Assembly: GCA_002434305.1 (NCBI GenBank)
Contig: DJJU01000011.1
Span: forward strand, 449,239-513,238
Length of the DNA stretch: 64,000 nucleotides
DNA from: Alicycliphilus sp. UBA6560
GTDB taxonomy: Bacteria; Pseudomonadota; Gammaproteobacteria; Burkholderiales; Burkholderiaceae_C
Reading direction: 5' to 3'
The number at the start of each line of letters is the position of its first letter. Positions within the stretch are counted from its first letter, which is position 1. The notes beneath the pieces were generated by a model. The model saw only the letters and a program-made list of their open reading frames with translations, made no database searches and had not been told where the DNA came from. Positions 12,948 to 21,043 of this stretch are shown here, piece by piece. Both the position numbers and the translations under genes were made by a program.

Positions 12948-14060
12948 TCACGCAACGCAGCACGCGTCGATGACCTCGCGCACCAGCGCATCGGGCGCCG
13001 CGCGCAGCACCGCCCTGCCCGGCCCGTCGATGAGCACGAAGCGGATCTCCCCGGTCTCGGCCTTCTTGTCCACACGCATCAGTTGCAGGTAGCGGCCGGC
13101 GTTGTCCTGCGCATCGAGCACCGGGCCGCGCGTGGGCAGGCCGGCGCGCTCGGTCAGCGTGCGCAGCCGCTGCACGAAAGCAGCGTCCACCAGGCCCAGC
13201 CGGCGCGACAGCTCCGCCGCCATGACCATGCCCGCCGCCACGCCCTCGCCGTGCAGCCACACGCCGTAGCCCATGCCAGCCTCGATGGCGTGGCCAAAGG
13301 TATGGCCGAAGTTGAGAATGGCGCGCAGGCCGGCCTCGCGCTCGTCGGCGCCCACCACGCTGGCCTTGATCTCGCAGCTGCGCTTGACGGCGTGTGCCAG
13401 CGCCTGCGGCTCACGCGCCAGCAGCGCGTCCATGTTCGCCTCCAGCCAGGCGAACAGCTCCATGTCGGCGATGGGGCCGTACTTGATGACCTCCGCAATG
13501 CCGGCCGCCAGTTCGCGCGCCGGCAGGGTGTCGAGGGTGGACAGGTCGCAAAGCACCAGCCGCGGCTGGTGAAAGGCGCCGATCATGTTCTTGCCCAGCG
13601 GATGGTTGATGCCGGTCTTGCCGCCCACGCTGGAGTCGACCTGCGCCAGCAGCGTGGTGGGCACCTGCACGAAGTCCACGCCGCGCATGTAGCAGGCAGC
13701 GGCGAAACCCGTCATGTCACCGATCACGCCGCCACCGAGGGCGTAGAGGACTACCTTGCGGTCACAGCCGTGGGTGAGCAAGGCGTCGAAGATCAGGTTC
13801 AGGGTTGGCCAGGTTTTGTGCTCTTCGCCGTCGGGAAGGGTGACGGTGTGGACGTGGGAATAGTGGGCAACCAGCCTATCGACCAGCGTTTGGTTGTAAA
13901 GCGGGGCAACGGTGTCGTTGGTGACGATCAATGCAGCGGTGCCGGCAGGCAGACCAGCTGCGCCTGCGGCTAACGCCGCGAAATCGCTACCAATAGCGAT
14001 CGGGTAGCTGCGCGCGCCCAGGTTGATGCGCACGACTGTGGGATTCGGGTCAGCCTGCAT
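12948..14060 (-). CDS. aroB: 3-dehydroquinate synthase
   Basis: The second shikimate-pathway enzyme, converting DAHP to 3-dehydroquinate with NAD and a divalent metal. 370 residues from ATG 14060. Diagnostic segments are the NAD-binding GGGVIGDMTGFAA, VPTTLLAQVDSSVGGKTGIN, and the metal ligands in NFGHTFGHAIE and WLHGEGVAAGM. A TATATT hexamer at 14068-14073 on the minus strand ends only 7 bp before the ATG and no clear ribosome binding site is visible, so a leaderless transcript is conceivable. A terminator (14092-14126) insulates it from the lipoprotein upstream. The usual partner aroK is not present next to it. Confidence 0.96.
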   Translation of the reverse strand: MQADPNPTVVRINLGARSYPIAIGSDFAALAAGAAGLPAGTAALIVTNDTVAPLYNQTLVDRLVAHYSHVHTVTLPDGEEHKTWPTLNLIFDALLTHGCDRKVVLYALGGGVIGDMTGFAAACYMRGVDFVQVPTTLLAQVDSSVGGKTGINHPLGKNMIGAFHQPRLVLCDLSTLDTLPARELAAGIAEVIKYGPIADMELFAWLEANMDALLAREPQALAHAVKRSCEIKASVVGADEREAGLRAILNFGHTFGHAIEAGMGYGVWLHGEGVAAGMVMAAELSRRLGLVDAAFVQRLRTLTERAGLPTRGPVLDAQDNAGRYLQLMRVDKKAETGEIRFVLIDGPGRAVLRAAPDALVREVIDACCVA

Positions 14061-14091
14061 GATGCTGAATATAAAGTCAGTGGTTCTGCCA

Positions 14092-14126
14092 GACGAAAAG
14101 GGCTCCAAGGCGGTGCCCTGGAGCCC
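14092..14126 (-). terminator. Rho-independent terminator after the Ig-domain lipoprotein gene
   Basis: On the minus strand GGGCTCCA and TGGAGCCC form an 8-bp stem around an 11-base loop, followed by TTTTCGTCT. It is 44 bp downstream of the stop at 14170 and precedes the aroB promoter region. Confidence 0.7.
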
Positions 14127-14169
14127 CTGAGGCAGAGCCTTGCCGGCTCCGCCAGAGTTCAGCATAGGC

Positions 14170-15690
14170 TCAGCAGCCTGTACCCGTCACAACGACGCGG
14201 ATCTTGTTGGTCACCGTCGAGGTGCCTTTGGTAGCCGTGACGAAGAAGTCGTTCGCGCCGCATTGCGCATCCGCCGGCACGCCAGCGGCAGCCGTCAGGA
14301 TGCCGGTATCGGTCAGTGTGAGCCATGTGGGCAGACCAGTGCCGGTCCACTTGACTTCCCCTGTCGCAGAGCCACCAACCGCCGTGAAGGCATAACCGGA
14401 GAAGGCTTGTCCACGCGTCGCGTCCGCAACCTTGCAAGCCGCATTGGCTGCCGTGCTGCAGCCCACGATGGACAGGGGGTCGACCACCGCGTTGCCACCC
14501 ACGGTCAGGGTGAAATTGGCTGTCCGGACATTGCCTGCGGCATCGCTCACCCGCACCGCGAAGCTGACAGGACCCGTGATCCTCACATTGGGCGTGCCCG
14601 AAATGATGCCCGAAGAGCTGAGCGACAGACCTGCCGGCAGGGCGCTGAGAGCAGCCCAGGTGTAGGGCGCCTGACCACCGGTAGCCTCAAGCACATAGCT
14701 GTAAGGCTGGCCATTGGTAGCAGCCGGAATCGTTGCAGTCGAAATCACCAACGGCTCCAGGACGGGGGCAATGCGCGACACGGCCGAGATCACGAATGCG
14801 CCAGCAATCGGATCCTTGATGCCATTGGTCACGTCGTTGTCGCTGCGGTCTGCCAGCACATCCACGACGATAGGACCTTCATTCAAGCCGCTGGAAAGCG
14901 TGAACTTGCCGATGCCGCCCACCGTGCTGACCCACAGCGTGCTGCCGTCCTTGCCACCAGCCATCAGACGCGCACCCGTGGCCGCACCCGTAGTGGAGCG
15001 AAGGCTGACCTGCACGTTCTGTACTGTGGTGTTGGGCAGCGGCTGATCGGCGTCGTCCAGCACCTGCACGTCCACGACGGTGGAGGTGGCGAGATTGCTG
15101 AAATTCCCCTGCGTTCCCAGCCGGTTGGACTGGCCATAGGTACGGATGCTCGCCGCCTTGCCGCTGGCTGCGCCCACGGTGATGTTGACGCTGGTCGAGT
15201 AGTTCTTCTTGTCGCGGGGGTCCTGCACCGAGCAGGTGATCTTTGCCGTTCCAGCCTGATTACCCGCGTGGAAATGGAAAGAGTTACCACCGGAGTTGGC
15301 GCCCAGGGTAATGCTGCGATAGGCCTTGGGAATCTTCACCTTTCCGCCATTGCCATCGTCCACTTCCTCGACGTGCTCATCGTCGCCGTCGAGGTAATAC
15401 AGAGAACCCGTATCAAGCCCGCCCTCGACATTGCAGCCGAAGATGTCTTCGCCCCCAGGAATGGGATTGCCACCGGTTGTTGCGTTGACATACAGCGTGG
15501 TCGAGTAAGGCGCATAGACGCCTTGCCCAGGCCCGATATTGGCCGTGTTTACCGGCAACAGAGTCTTGTCGGCTCTCAACGTGATGTTGTAGGGAGCACT
15601 GGATTCTCCCCCGCTCCCTCCGCCGCCGCCACAAGCAGTCAGCGCCGCAGCCACGACTGCAGAAAAAATGGAAATCTTTGCAATTTTCAT
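14170..15690 (-). CDS. Putative Ig-domain surface lipoprotein
   Basis: A 506-residue exported protein. The start at 15690 gives MKIAKISIFSAVVAAALTAC with Cys20 as the lipidation site, followed by a Gly/Ser linker. The C-terminal half has a He_PIG-type Ig fold (YVLEATGGQAPYTWAAL then GLSLSSSGIISGTP) and a second, more divergent repeat near GLPTWLTLTDTGILTAA. The middle resembles Big-type beta-sandwich repeats (VDVQVLDDADQPLPNTTVQ). It starts 20 bp after the pilQ stop and ends at a terminator, so it is probably the last gene of the pil operon. A pilus-associated or outer-membrane role is inferred only from position. Confidence 0.75.
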   Translation of the reverse strand: MKIAKISIFSAVVAAALTACGGGGGSGGESSAPYNITLRADKTLLPVNTANIGPGQGVYAPYSTTLYVNATTGGNPIPGGEDIFGCNVEGGLDTGSLYYLDGDDEHVEEVDDGNGGKVKIPKAYRSITLGANSGGNSFHFHAGNQAGTAKITCSVQDPRDKKNYSTSVNITVGAASGKAASIRTYGQSNRLGTQGNFSNLATSTVVDVQVLDDADQPLPNTTVQNVQVSLRSTTGAATGARLMAGGKDGSTLWVSTVGGIGKFTLSSGLNEGPIVVDVLADRSDNDVTNGIKDPIAGAFVISAVSRIAPVLEPLVISTATIPAATNGQPYSYVLEATGGQAPYTWAALSALPAGLSLSSSGIISGTPNVRITGPVSFAVRVSDAAGNVRTANFTLTVGGNAVVDPLSIVGCSTAANAACKVADATRGQAFSGYAFTAVGGSATGEVKWTGTGLPTWLTLTDTGILTAAAGVPADAQCGANDFFVTATKGTSTVTNKIRVVVTGTGC

Positions 15691-15710
15691 GATTGATCTA
15701 CCTACGAAAC

Positions 15711-17852
15711 TCAACGCACGGGACCACGGTCAGTAATGACCTTGGGCGTGATGAACACCAGCATTTCACGCTTGGAGGACTCCTTGGTCCGGTTCTTGAA
15801 CAGATTGCCCACCACCGGCACATCCCCCAGCAGCGGAATCTTGTTTTCCTGATTGGTCTCTTCCATTTCGAAGATGCCGCCGATGACCACGGTCCCACCG
15901 TTTTCCACCAGCACCTGGGTCTTGACGTGCTTGGTGTCGATGGCAACACCCTGCTCGGTGCTCTCGCCACGGCTATCCTTGTTCACGTCCAGGTCCAGGA
16001 TGATGTTGCCCTCGGGCGTGATCTGCGGCGTGACTTCCAGCTTCAACACGGCTTTCTTGAAAGCGATGGTGGTGGCGCCGTTGGGTGCTGTGACCGAATA
16101 CGGATATTCGGTGCCCTGCTCGATCAGCGCCTTGGTCTGGTCGGCGGTGATCAGGCGCGGGCTGGAGACAATCTTGCCCTGCCCGTCTGCCTCCATGGCC
16201 GACAGCTCCAACGTCAGGAAGCGGTTGGCAGCGGAATTGAAGATGGACAGTGCAAACGACCCCACCCCCGTGACATTGGACAGAGAGGCAGGCAGGTTCA
16301 CGAAACTGCCGCCCACGTCCACGTTGCCGCCAAAGCCGGCCGAGTTGGTGGCGTTGCCGTAATTGGTGCCCAGGGCCAGTCGATTTCCGCCACCAATGCC
16401 ATAGCCACCGTCACCGCCGCGGTTGGCGCGCAGGTCGCCACCGCCCAGTCGTACCCCCAGCGAGCGACCGAAGGAATCACGCGCCTCGACGATGCGCGCT
16501 TCGATCATGACTTGGCGCACGGGTACGTCCAGGGTCAGCAGCAGCTGGCGCACTTCTTCCAGCTTGGCGGGCGTGTCCGTGACGAACAGCTGATTGGTGC
16601 GCGGCTCGGCGATCGCGCTGCCGCGCTCGGACAGGAAGCGGGCGTTCTGCGACGAGCCACCTCCCGACGCATTGGACGTCGTCAACTGGGCGACGATGTC
16701 GGCCGCCTTGGCGTAGTTCAGCTGATACGCCTGCGTGCGGGTGGGTTCCAGTTTTTGAATGGCTGCTGCCGCTTCATAGTCCTTGCGCACGCGCTCATCG
16801 ATCTCGTCCTTGGGTGCGATCCACAGCACGGTGCCGGACTTGCGCATGCCCAGACCCTTGGCGTCCATGATGATCTGCAGCGCCTGGTCCCAGGGCACAT
16901 CCTTGAGACGCAGGGTAAGGGAGCCCGTGACCGTATCCGAGGTGACGATGTTGAAGTTGGTGAAGTCCGCGATCACCTGAAGCAACGAACGCACTTCGAT
17001 GTTCTGGAAGTTCAGCGACAGCTTCTCGCCCGTGTAATGCGGGCCCTGAGACAGCTTGTTCAGGTCCACCTTCTTGGGACGCACTTCCACCACGAATTGG
17101 CTGTCGCTCTGGTAGGCGCTGTGCTCCCACTCGCCAACCGGCTCGATGGACAGGCGCACGCGCTCACCCTGCTGGGTGGCGGTGATGGTCTGGATGGGCG
17201 TGCCGAAGTCGGACACGTCCAGGCGGCGGCGCAAGCCCTCGGGCAGCGACGAGCGCAAAAATTCCACCACCAGGCCCTTGCCTTGCTGCTGTAGGTCCAC
17301 CCCGACCTGGTTGCTGGCCAGTGCGACGACAACACGGCCAGCACCATCGGTGCCGCGGCGGAAGTCCAGATCCTTGAGCGGCAGTACGTCCGCGTTGTGA
17401 CTTTCGGCAAAGACGGTGCGCGGCGCGCTGGGCACCAGGGCGCCACCCGTCACCGCATCCAGCACCACCACCACGGTACGGCCCTGTACCTCGGCGCGAT
17501 ACGACGTGGGCTGCTTGAGGTTGAGCACGACGCGTGAGCGCTCATCCGTCTGGACGATGTTGGCGGACTTGACGTTGCCCTGGTTGATGTCGATCAGCGA
17601 TCGGCCCGTGGCGTTGCCCACCCCGGGAAAGTCCAGTGCGATACGCGCCGGGCTTTGCGTGGCGAAGCCCGGCGGCGGCTCGGCGATGGGTTCCGACAGC
17701 TCAATGCGCAGCGTTTCCGATCCCCCCTGGAGGAAGCCGGAAACGGATTCAATGCTGGGGCGTGCATTCGCTGCGCCGGCGCCCAAGGTGGTGGCCAGGG
17801 CAATGGCCACCACCCAGAGGCGCTGCTGCAGACCTGTCTTGATTCGAATCAT
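15711..17852 (-). CDS. pilQ: Type IV pilus secretin
   Basis: A 713-residue outer-membrane secretin forming the pore through which type IV pili pass. After a signal peptide of about 30 residues come AMIN-type domains that bind peptidoglycan (IELSEPIAEPPPGF and AEVQGRTVVVVLD regions), then the secretin/TonB short N-terminal domain (FQNIEVRSLLQVIADF), an N1-type domain (LTLDVPVRQVMIEARIVEA), and the C-terminal secretin domain ending VFITPKVITDRGPVR. Its start overlaps the pilP stop by one base (TAATG). Gene order and length are those of an intact pilMNOPQ operon. Confidence 0.96.
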   Translation of the reverse strand: MIRIKTGLQQRLWVVAIALATTLGAGAANARPSIESVSGFLQGGSETLRIELSEPIAEPPPGFATQSPARIALDFPGVGNATGRSLIDINQGNVKSANIVQTDERSRVVLNLKQPTSYRAEVQGRTVVVVLDAVTGGALVPSAPRTVFAESHNADVLPLKDLDFRRGTDGAGRVVVALASNQVGVDLQQQGKGLVVEFLRSSLPEGLRRRLDVSDFGTPIQTITATQQGERVRLSIEPVGEWEHSAYQSDSQFVVEVRPKKVDLNKLSQGPHYTGEKLSLNFQNIEVRSLLQVIADFTNFNIVTSDTVTGSLTLRLKDVPWDQALQIIMDAKGLGMRKSGTVLWIAPKDEIDERVRKDYEAAAAIQKLEPTRTQAYQLNYAKAADIVAQLTTSNASGGGSSQNARFLSERGSAIAEPRTNQLFVTDTPAKLEEVRQLLLTLDVPVRQVMIEARIVEARDSFGRSLGVRLGGGDLRANRGGDGGYGIGGGNRLALGTNYGNATNSAGFGGNVDVGGSFVNLPASLSNVTGVGSFALSIFNSAANRFLTLELSAMEADGQGKIVSSPRLITADQTKALIEQGTEYPYSVTAPNGATTIAFKKAVLKLEVTPQITPEGNIILDLDVNKDSRGESTEQGVAIDTKHVKTQVLVENGGTVVIGGIFEMEETNQENKIPLLGDVPVVGNLFKNRTKESSKREMLVFITPKVITDRGPVR

Positions 17853-18406
17853 TATTTCTTCCCCCCACTTCCCTCTTGCAATTCAAGCGTCACCATGCGT
17901 TCGATCCAGTCGCCCGAGGAGTCCTGCACGATCTCGCGCAGCTGGACGTTGGTTTCATTGATGGCTGTGATCTTTCCGTAGTTCTGGCCCAGGTAGTTGC
18001 CGGCGCGTACCTGATACAGCAGCTTGTCCACGCTGATGAGCGCGGTGGGCGTGCCGCTCTTGTTCATACTGCCCACCATCTTCATAGCGTCCAGCGGATA
18101 GGCCTCCAGAGGCTCCTTGCGGCGCGCCATTTCGGGCGCGATCAGCGAAGCATTGGCGGCCGACTGCGCGGAGTCACGGCGCAGAACCTGCGTGAGCTTC
18201 TGCGGATCGAAGGGCTCCACGCCCCCCTGCGCCACGTAATTCTGGGGTGTGAACTGCTTGGGTTCGGACAAGGGCGTTACGCGCGGCTTGGTCGTTGCGC
18301 GCAAATCCTGCATCCATTGGCGCAATTCATCTTCGCCACTGGGACCACAACCTGCCAGCGTGAGCGCTGCCGCACAAAGCGCGGCTTTATACAAAGAACC
18401 CATCAT
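17852..18406 (-). CDS. pilP: Type IV pilus inner-membrane lipoprotein PilP
   Basis: A 184-residue lipoprotein linking the PilMNO inner-membrane complex to the PilQ secretin. The lipobox LAGC places the lipidated cysteine at residue 20, followed by a flexible region and the conserved C-terminal beta-domain (VDKLLYQVRAGNYLGQNYGK, then ITAINETNVQLREIVQDSSG). The ATG at 18406 overlaps the pilO stop as ATGA; a second in-frame ATG follows directly. It ends in a 1-bp overlap with pilQ, indicating translational coupling. Confidence 0.94.
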   Translation of the reverse strand: MMGSLYKAALCAAALTLAGCGPSGEDELRQWMQDLRATTKPRVTPLSEPKQFTPQNYVAQGGVEPFDPQKLTQVLRRDSAQSAANASLIAPEMARRKEPLEAYPLDAMKMVGSMNKSGTPTALISVDKLLYQVRAGNYLGQNYGKITAINETNVQLREIVQDSSGDWIERMVTLELQEGSGGKK

Positions 18407-19089
18407 TTCTTCGCGCCTGCTTTTTGCGTTGCAGCCTTCTGGGCTTGAATTTCCTCGGGATCGAGGTAACGGAAGGTGCGTGCCGTGGCTTCCAGCGTCA
18501 GTCCGCCCGCTGCATCTCTTGCGGAGGGCGCAAGAGCGATGTTATTGAGCGTGACGATGCGCGAGAGATTGGCGACATCGGAGGCAAACGAGCCGATGTC
18601 GTGGTACTTGCCAGCCACCTTGATGGCGATGGGCAGCTCGGCGTAGTAGTCCTTGACCACGACCTGACCCGGCCTGAACAGCTCGAACTGCAGGCTTCGG
18701 CCCAAACCGGCCTGATTGATATCGGACAGCAACGCCGCCATTTCCGCCTTGCTTGGCAGTTGCTTCTCGAGCTGGGTGACGTATTGCTGAACCTGTTCGC
18801 GCTGCTTCTTGAGCAGGTCCAGGCTCACTGCCTTGACCAGCTTCTTCTGGTAGTCCTGACGCAGCTGCTCCTCCGTGGCCCGCTCGCTTGCCAGTTGCTC
18901 CTCATACTCGGTCAGCTTGAAGAACCACAGTGCTGCAGCCACGCCACCTGCGATGAACAGGCACAGCAGCACGCGAGGCACGATGGGCCACAAGGACGGA
19001 TCCTTGGGGTCTAGATTCTGGAATTGCCCCTGCAGGTTGTTCTGCAGGCGCGCAAAGTCCATCTTGGGCGCTTTTTTCTTCGTAGCCAT
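18403..19089 (-). CDS. pilO: Type IV pilus alignment protein PilO
   Basis: A 228-residue inner-membrane protein that pairs with PilN in the pilus alignment complex. It has a short cytoplasmic N-terminus, one membrane segment around residues 37-57, a periplasmic coiled coil (YEEQLASERATEEQLRQDYQ) and a ferredoxin-like C-terminal domain with the conserved SLQFELFRPGQVV and YHDIGSFASDVANL segments. It starts 5 bp after pilN and overlaps pilP by 4 bp. Nothing unusual is seen. Confidence 0.94.
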   Translation of the reverse strand: MATKKKAPKMDFARLQNNLQGQFQNLDPKDPSLWPIVPRVLLCLFIAGGVAAALWFFKLTEYEEQLASERATEEQLRQDYQKKLVKAVSLDLLKKQREQVQQYVTQLEKQLPSKAEMAALLSDINQAGLGRSLQFELFRPGQVVVKDYYAELPIAIKVAGKYHDIGSFASDVANLSRIVTLNNIALAPSARDAAGGLTLEATARTFRYLDPEEIQAQKAATQKAGAKK

Positions 19090-19094
19090 GTTTG

Positions 19095-19703
19095 TTACTT
19101 CCCTGCCGCTGCGCTGGCGGCGTCGGCGGCCTGCTGCGCCTCGGAGCTACGAACCAGCCGGAAGCGCAGATTGAAGGAAGCGACACGGCGCTGATCCTTC
19201 GGCGAGAGCGCCACGTTGGCCGCGACGATCTCCACCAGTTCAGGCTTGGAGAACCAGGGTGTATTGCTGGCCAGGTTGCGCAGCATTTCTGAAACGCGCT
19301 CGTTGGACTGGGCCATGCCTTGCATGGTCACCACCTGGTCCTGCTGCTTCAGGCTGGTGATGTACACGCCTTCGGGCAGCTGCATCACCAACTCGTTGAG
19401 CAGGTGCACGGGCAGGTTGCGGTCGGACTGCAGGTCCTCCACGGCCTTCTGGCGCGCCTGCAGGGCTGCGATCTCGGCCTCGATGGTGGCGATTTCCTTG
19501 ATCTGGCTTTCAAGCACCTTGATTTCGCTGCGCAGGAAGTTATTGCGTTCCTGCTGGTCGTCAATCATGACCTGGAACCACCAGTAAATGACGGCGGCAA
19601 TGGCCAGGCCCACCAATGCCGACATCAGCATCACGGCCTGGAAGGCTTCACGCCGGCGCTTGCGCGCCGCCTCCCGATGCGGGAGCAGGTTGATCAGAAT
19701 CAC
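19095..19703 (-). CDS. pilN: Type IV pilus alignment protein PilN
   Basis: A 202-residue bitopic membrane protein. The N-terminal INLLPHR motif, which binds PilM in characterised systems, is at residues 4-10. A membrane helix spans about 22-44, followed by a periplasmic coiled coil and a C-terminal ferredoxin-like domain (PEGVYITSLKQQDQVVTMQG). The start overlaps the pilM stop by 4 bp. Typical length and features. Confidence 0.94.
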   Translation of the reverse strand: MILINLLPHREAARKRRREAFQAVMLMSALVGLAIAAVIYWWFQVMIDDQQERNNFLRSEIKVLESQIKEIATIEAEIAALQARQKAVEDLQSDRNLPVHLLNELVMQLPEGVYITSLKQQDQVVTMQGMAQSNERVSEMLRNLASNTPWFSKPELVEIVAANVALSPKDQRRVASFNLRFRLVRSSEAQQAADAASAAAGK

Positions 19704-20779
19704 TGCAGGAACCTCCGCATGGCCAAGCCGCAGGAGGTGAGATACGAAGGCGCCTCACGCACCAGGTTCTTCAGCCGCACACCGCTGCCGATCTCCATGC
19801 CGTCGAACGGGTTCGCGGTGACGCAGGCAAAGCCCGTATTCTTGATGACCTGCTCGGTCAGTCCAGCCAAGGGCGCGGAGCCGCCTGCCAACATGATGTG
19901 GTCCACCCGGTGATAGGGAGTGCTGGTGAAGAAGAACTGCAGGGCGCGGGCAATCTCCTGCGACAGGCTGTCCACGAAGGGACGCAGCACGGCGGACTGG
20001 TAATCCTCTGGCAGATCGCCGTTGCGCTTCTTGGCCTCAGCTTCCTCTTGGGAAAAGCCGTACTGGCGCACGATCAGCTGCGTCAGCTGCGCACCGCCAA
20101 AGGCCTGGTCGCGTTCATAGAGAACGTCATCGTTGCGGATCACTTGCATGCTGGTGGTGAATGCGCCCACCTCGAACAGCGCCACCACGGCGTCTACGCC
20201 ATTGCCGGGCAGCGCCTGGATCAGACGGCTGGCCGACAGTCGCGCCGCATGCGACTCGATGTCCATGATCACTGACTTGAGGCCAGCCGCCTCGGCCAGG
20301 CCCTGACGATCCTGCACTTTTTCCTTGCGCGAGGCAGCGATCAGCACCTCCACATCGTCCGGCGCACCTTTGGCGGGACCGATGACGCAAAAATCCAGGC
20401 TCACCTCATCCAGGGAAAAGGGGATGTACTGGTTGGCTTCGGATTCGACCTGCACCTCCAGTTCCTGCTCGGACATGCCGCCGGGCAGGTTGATGCGCTT
20501 GGTGATCACGGCCGATGGCGGCAGCGCCATGGCCACGTTCTTGGTCTTGGTACCGCTTTTCTTGACCAGACGGCGCACCGCGTCGGCGACTTCATCGAAT
20601 TTCTCGATGTTGCCGTCCGTAACCCATCCACGCTCGAGCTGCTCAATGGCGCATCGCTCCAGGACCAGCTTGCCAGTACTGTCACGTCCCAGCTCCACCA
20701 GCTTGACGCTGGAGGAGCTCACGTCCACTCCCAACAACGGGACAGCCTTGCGACTGAATAACGACCCCACTTCGATCAA
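19700..20779 (-). CDS. pilM: Type IV pilus actin-like ATPase PilM
   Basis: A 359-residue cytoplasmic actin-fold protein that binds PilN and organises the pilus machine. LLGVDVSSSSVKLVEL is the phosphate-1 loop, with further actin-like motifs at VDAVVALFEVGAFTTS and HIMLAGGSAPLAG. No ATG is available near the N-terminus. I choose the TTG at 20779 because AGGGGGA lies about 5 bp upstream and because it gives the family-like start MIEVGSLFSR; an in-frame TTG at 20815 is an alternative. First gene of the pil operon, divergent from mrcA. Confidence 0.92.
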   Translation of the reverse strand: MIEVGSLFSRKAVPLLGVDVSSSSVKLVELGRDSTGKLVLERCAIEQLERGWVTDGNIEKFDEVADAVRRLVKKSGTKTKNVAMALPPSAVITKRINLPGGMSEQELEVQVESEANQYIPFSLDEVSLDFCVIGPAKGAPDDVEVLIAASRKEKVQDRQGLAEAAGLKSVIMDIESHAARLSASRLIQALPGNGVDAVVALFEVGAFTTSMQVIRNDDVLYERDQAFGGAQLTQLIVRQYGFSQEEAEAKKRNGDLPEDYQSAVLRPFVDSLSQEIARALQFFFTSTPYHRVDHIMLAGGSAPLAGLTEQVIKNTGFACVTANPFDGMEIGSGVRLKNLVREAPSYLTSCGLAMRRFLQ

Positions 20780-20866
20780 GGCGTCCCCCTGTAACTTAAT
20801 TCTTGAGTCATGCAACGAAACTTAACAGCTCGCTTCAATGCTAGCAGCAAGGTACTTGAGCAACCA

Positions 20867-20882
20867 AGCATTTCTCCCGCCA
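20867..20882 (-). promoter_or_regulatory. Possible sigma-54-like element upstream of pilM
   Basis: TGGCGGGAGAAATGCT on the minus strand keeps the invariant GG and GC pairs ten bases apart and ends about 88 bp before the pilM start. Several other positions deviate from TGGCACG-N4-TTGCT. A sigma-70 pair (TTGGTT, 18 bp, TAGCAT) nearer to the gene is an equally plausible promoter. Confidence 0.25.
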
Positions 20883-21043
20883 GCGCCGGTCTGGGCGTTG
20901 TCAAAAGCAGACGCTTGAAGTTGGGTTAAAAAGGAGGACCACAGCCCCCGGCGTGACTAGAAATGGGGAGGGCAAAGAAGGCGGCGCCCAGCAGCCCTTC
21001 GCGCCACATTTTTATAATGGTCGGTTCGCTAGATCCCGCCCTC

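Noticed and set aside
21013..21018. TATAAT as the mrcA promoter -10
   Set aside because: The hexamer is perfect but no -35 match lies at 16-18 bp, so I did not list it as a promoter.
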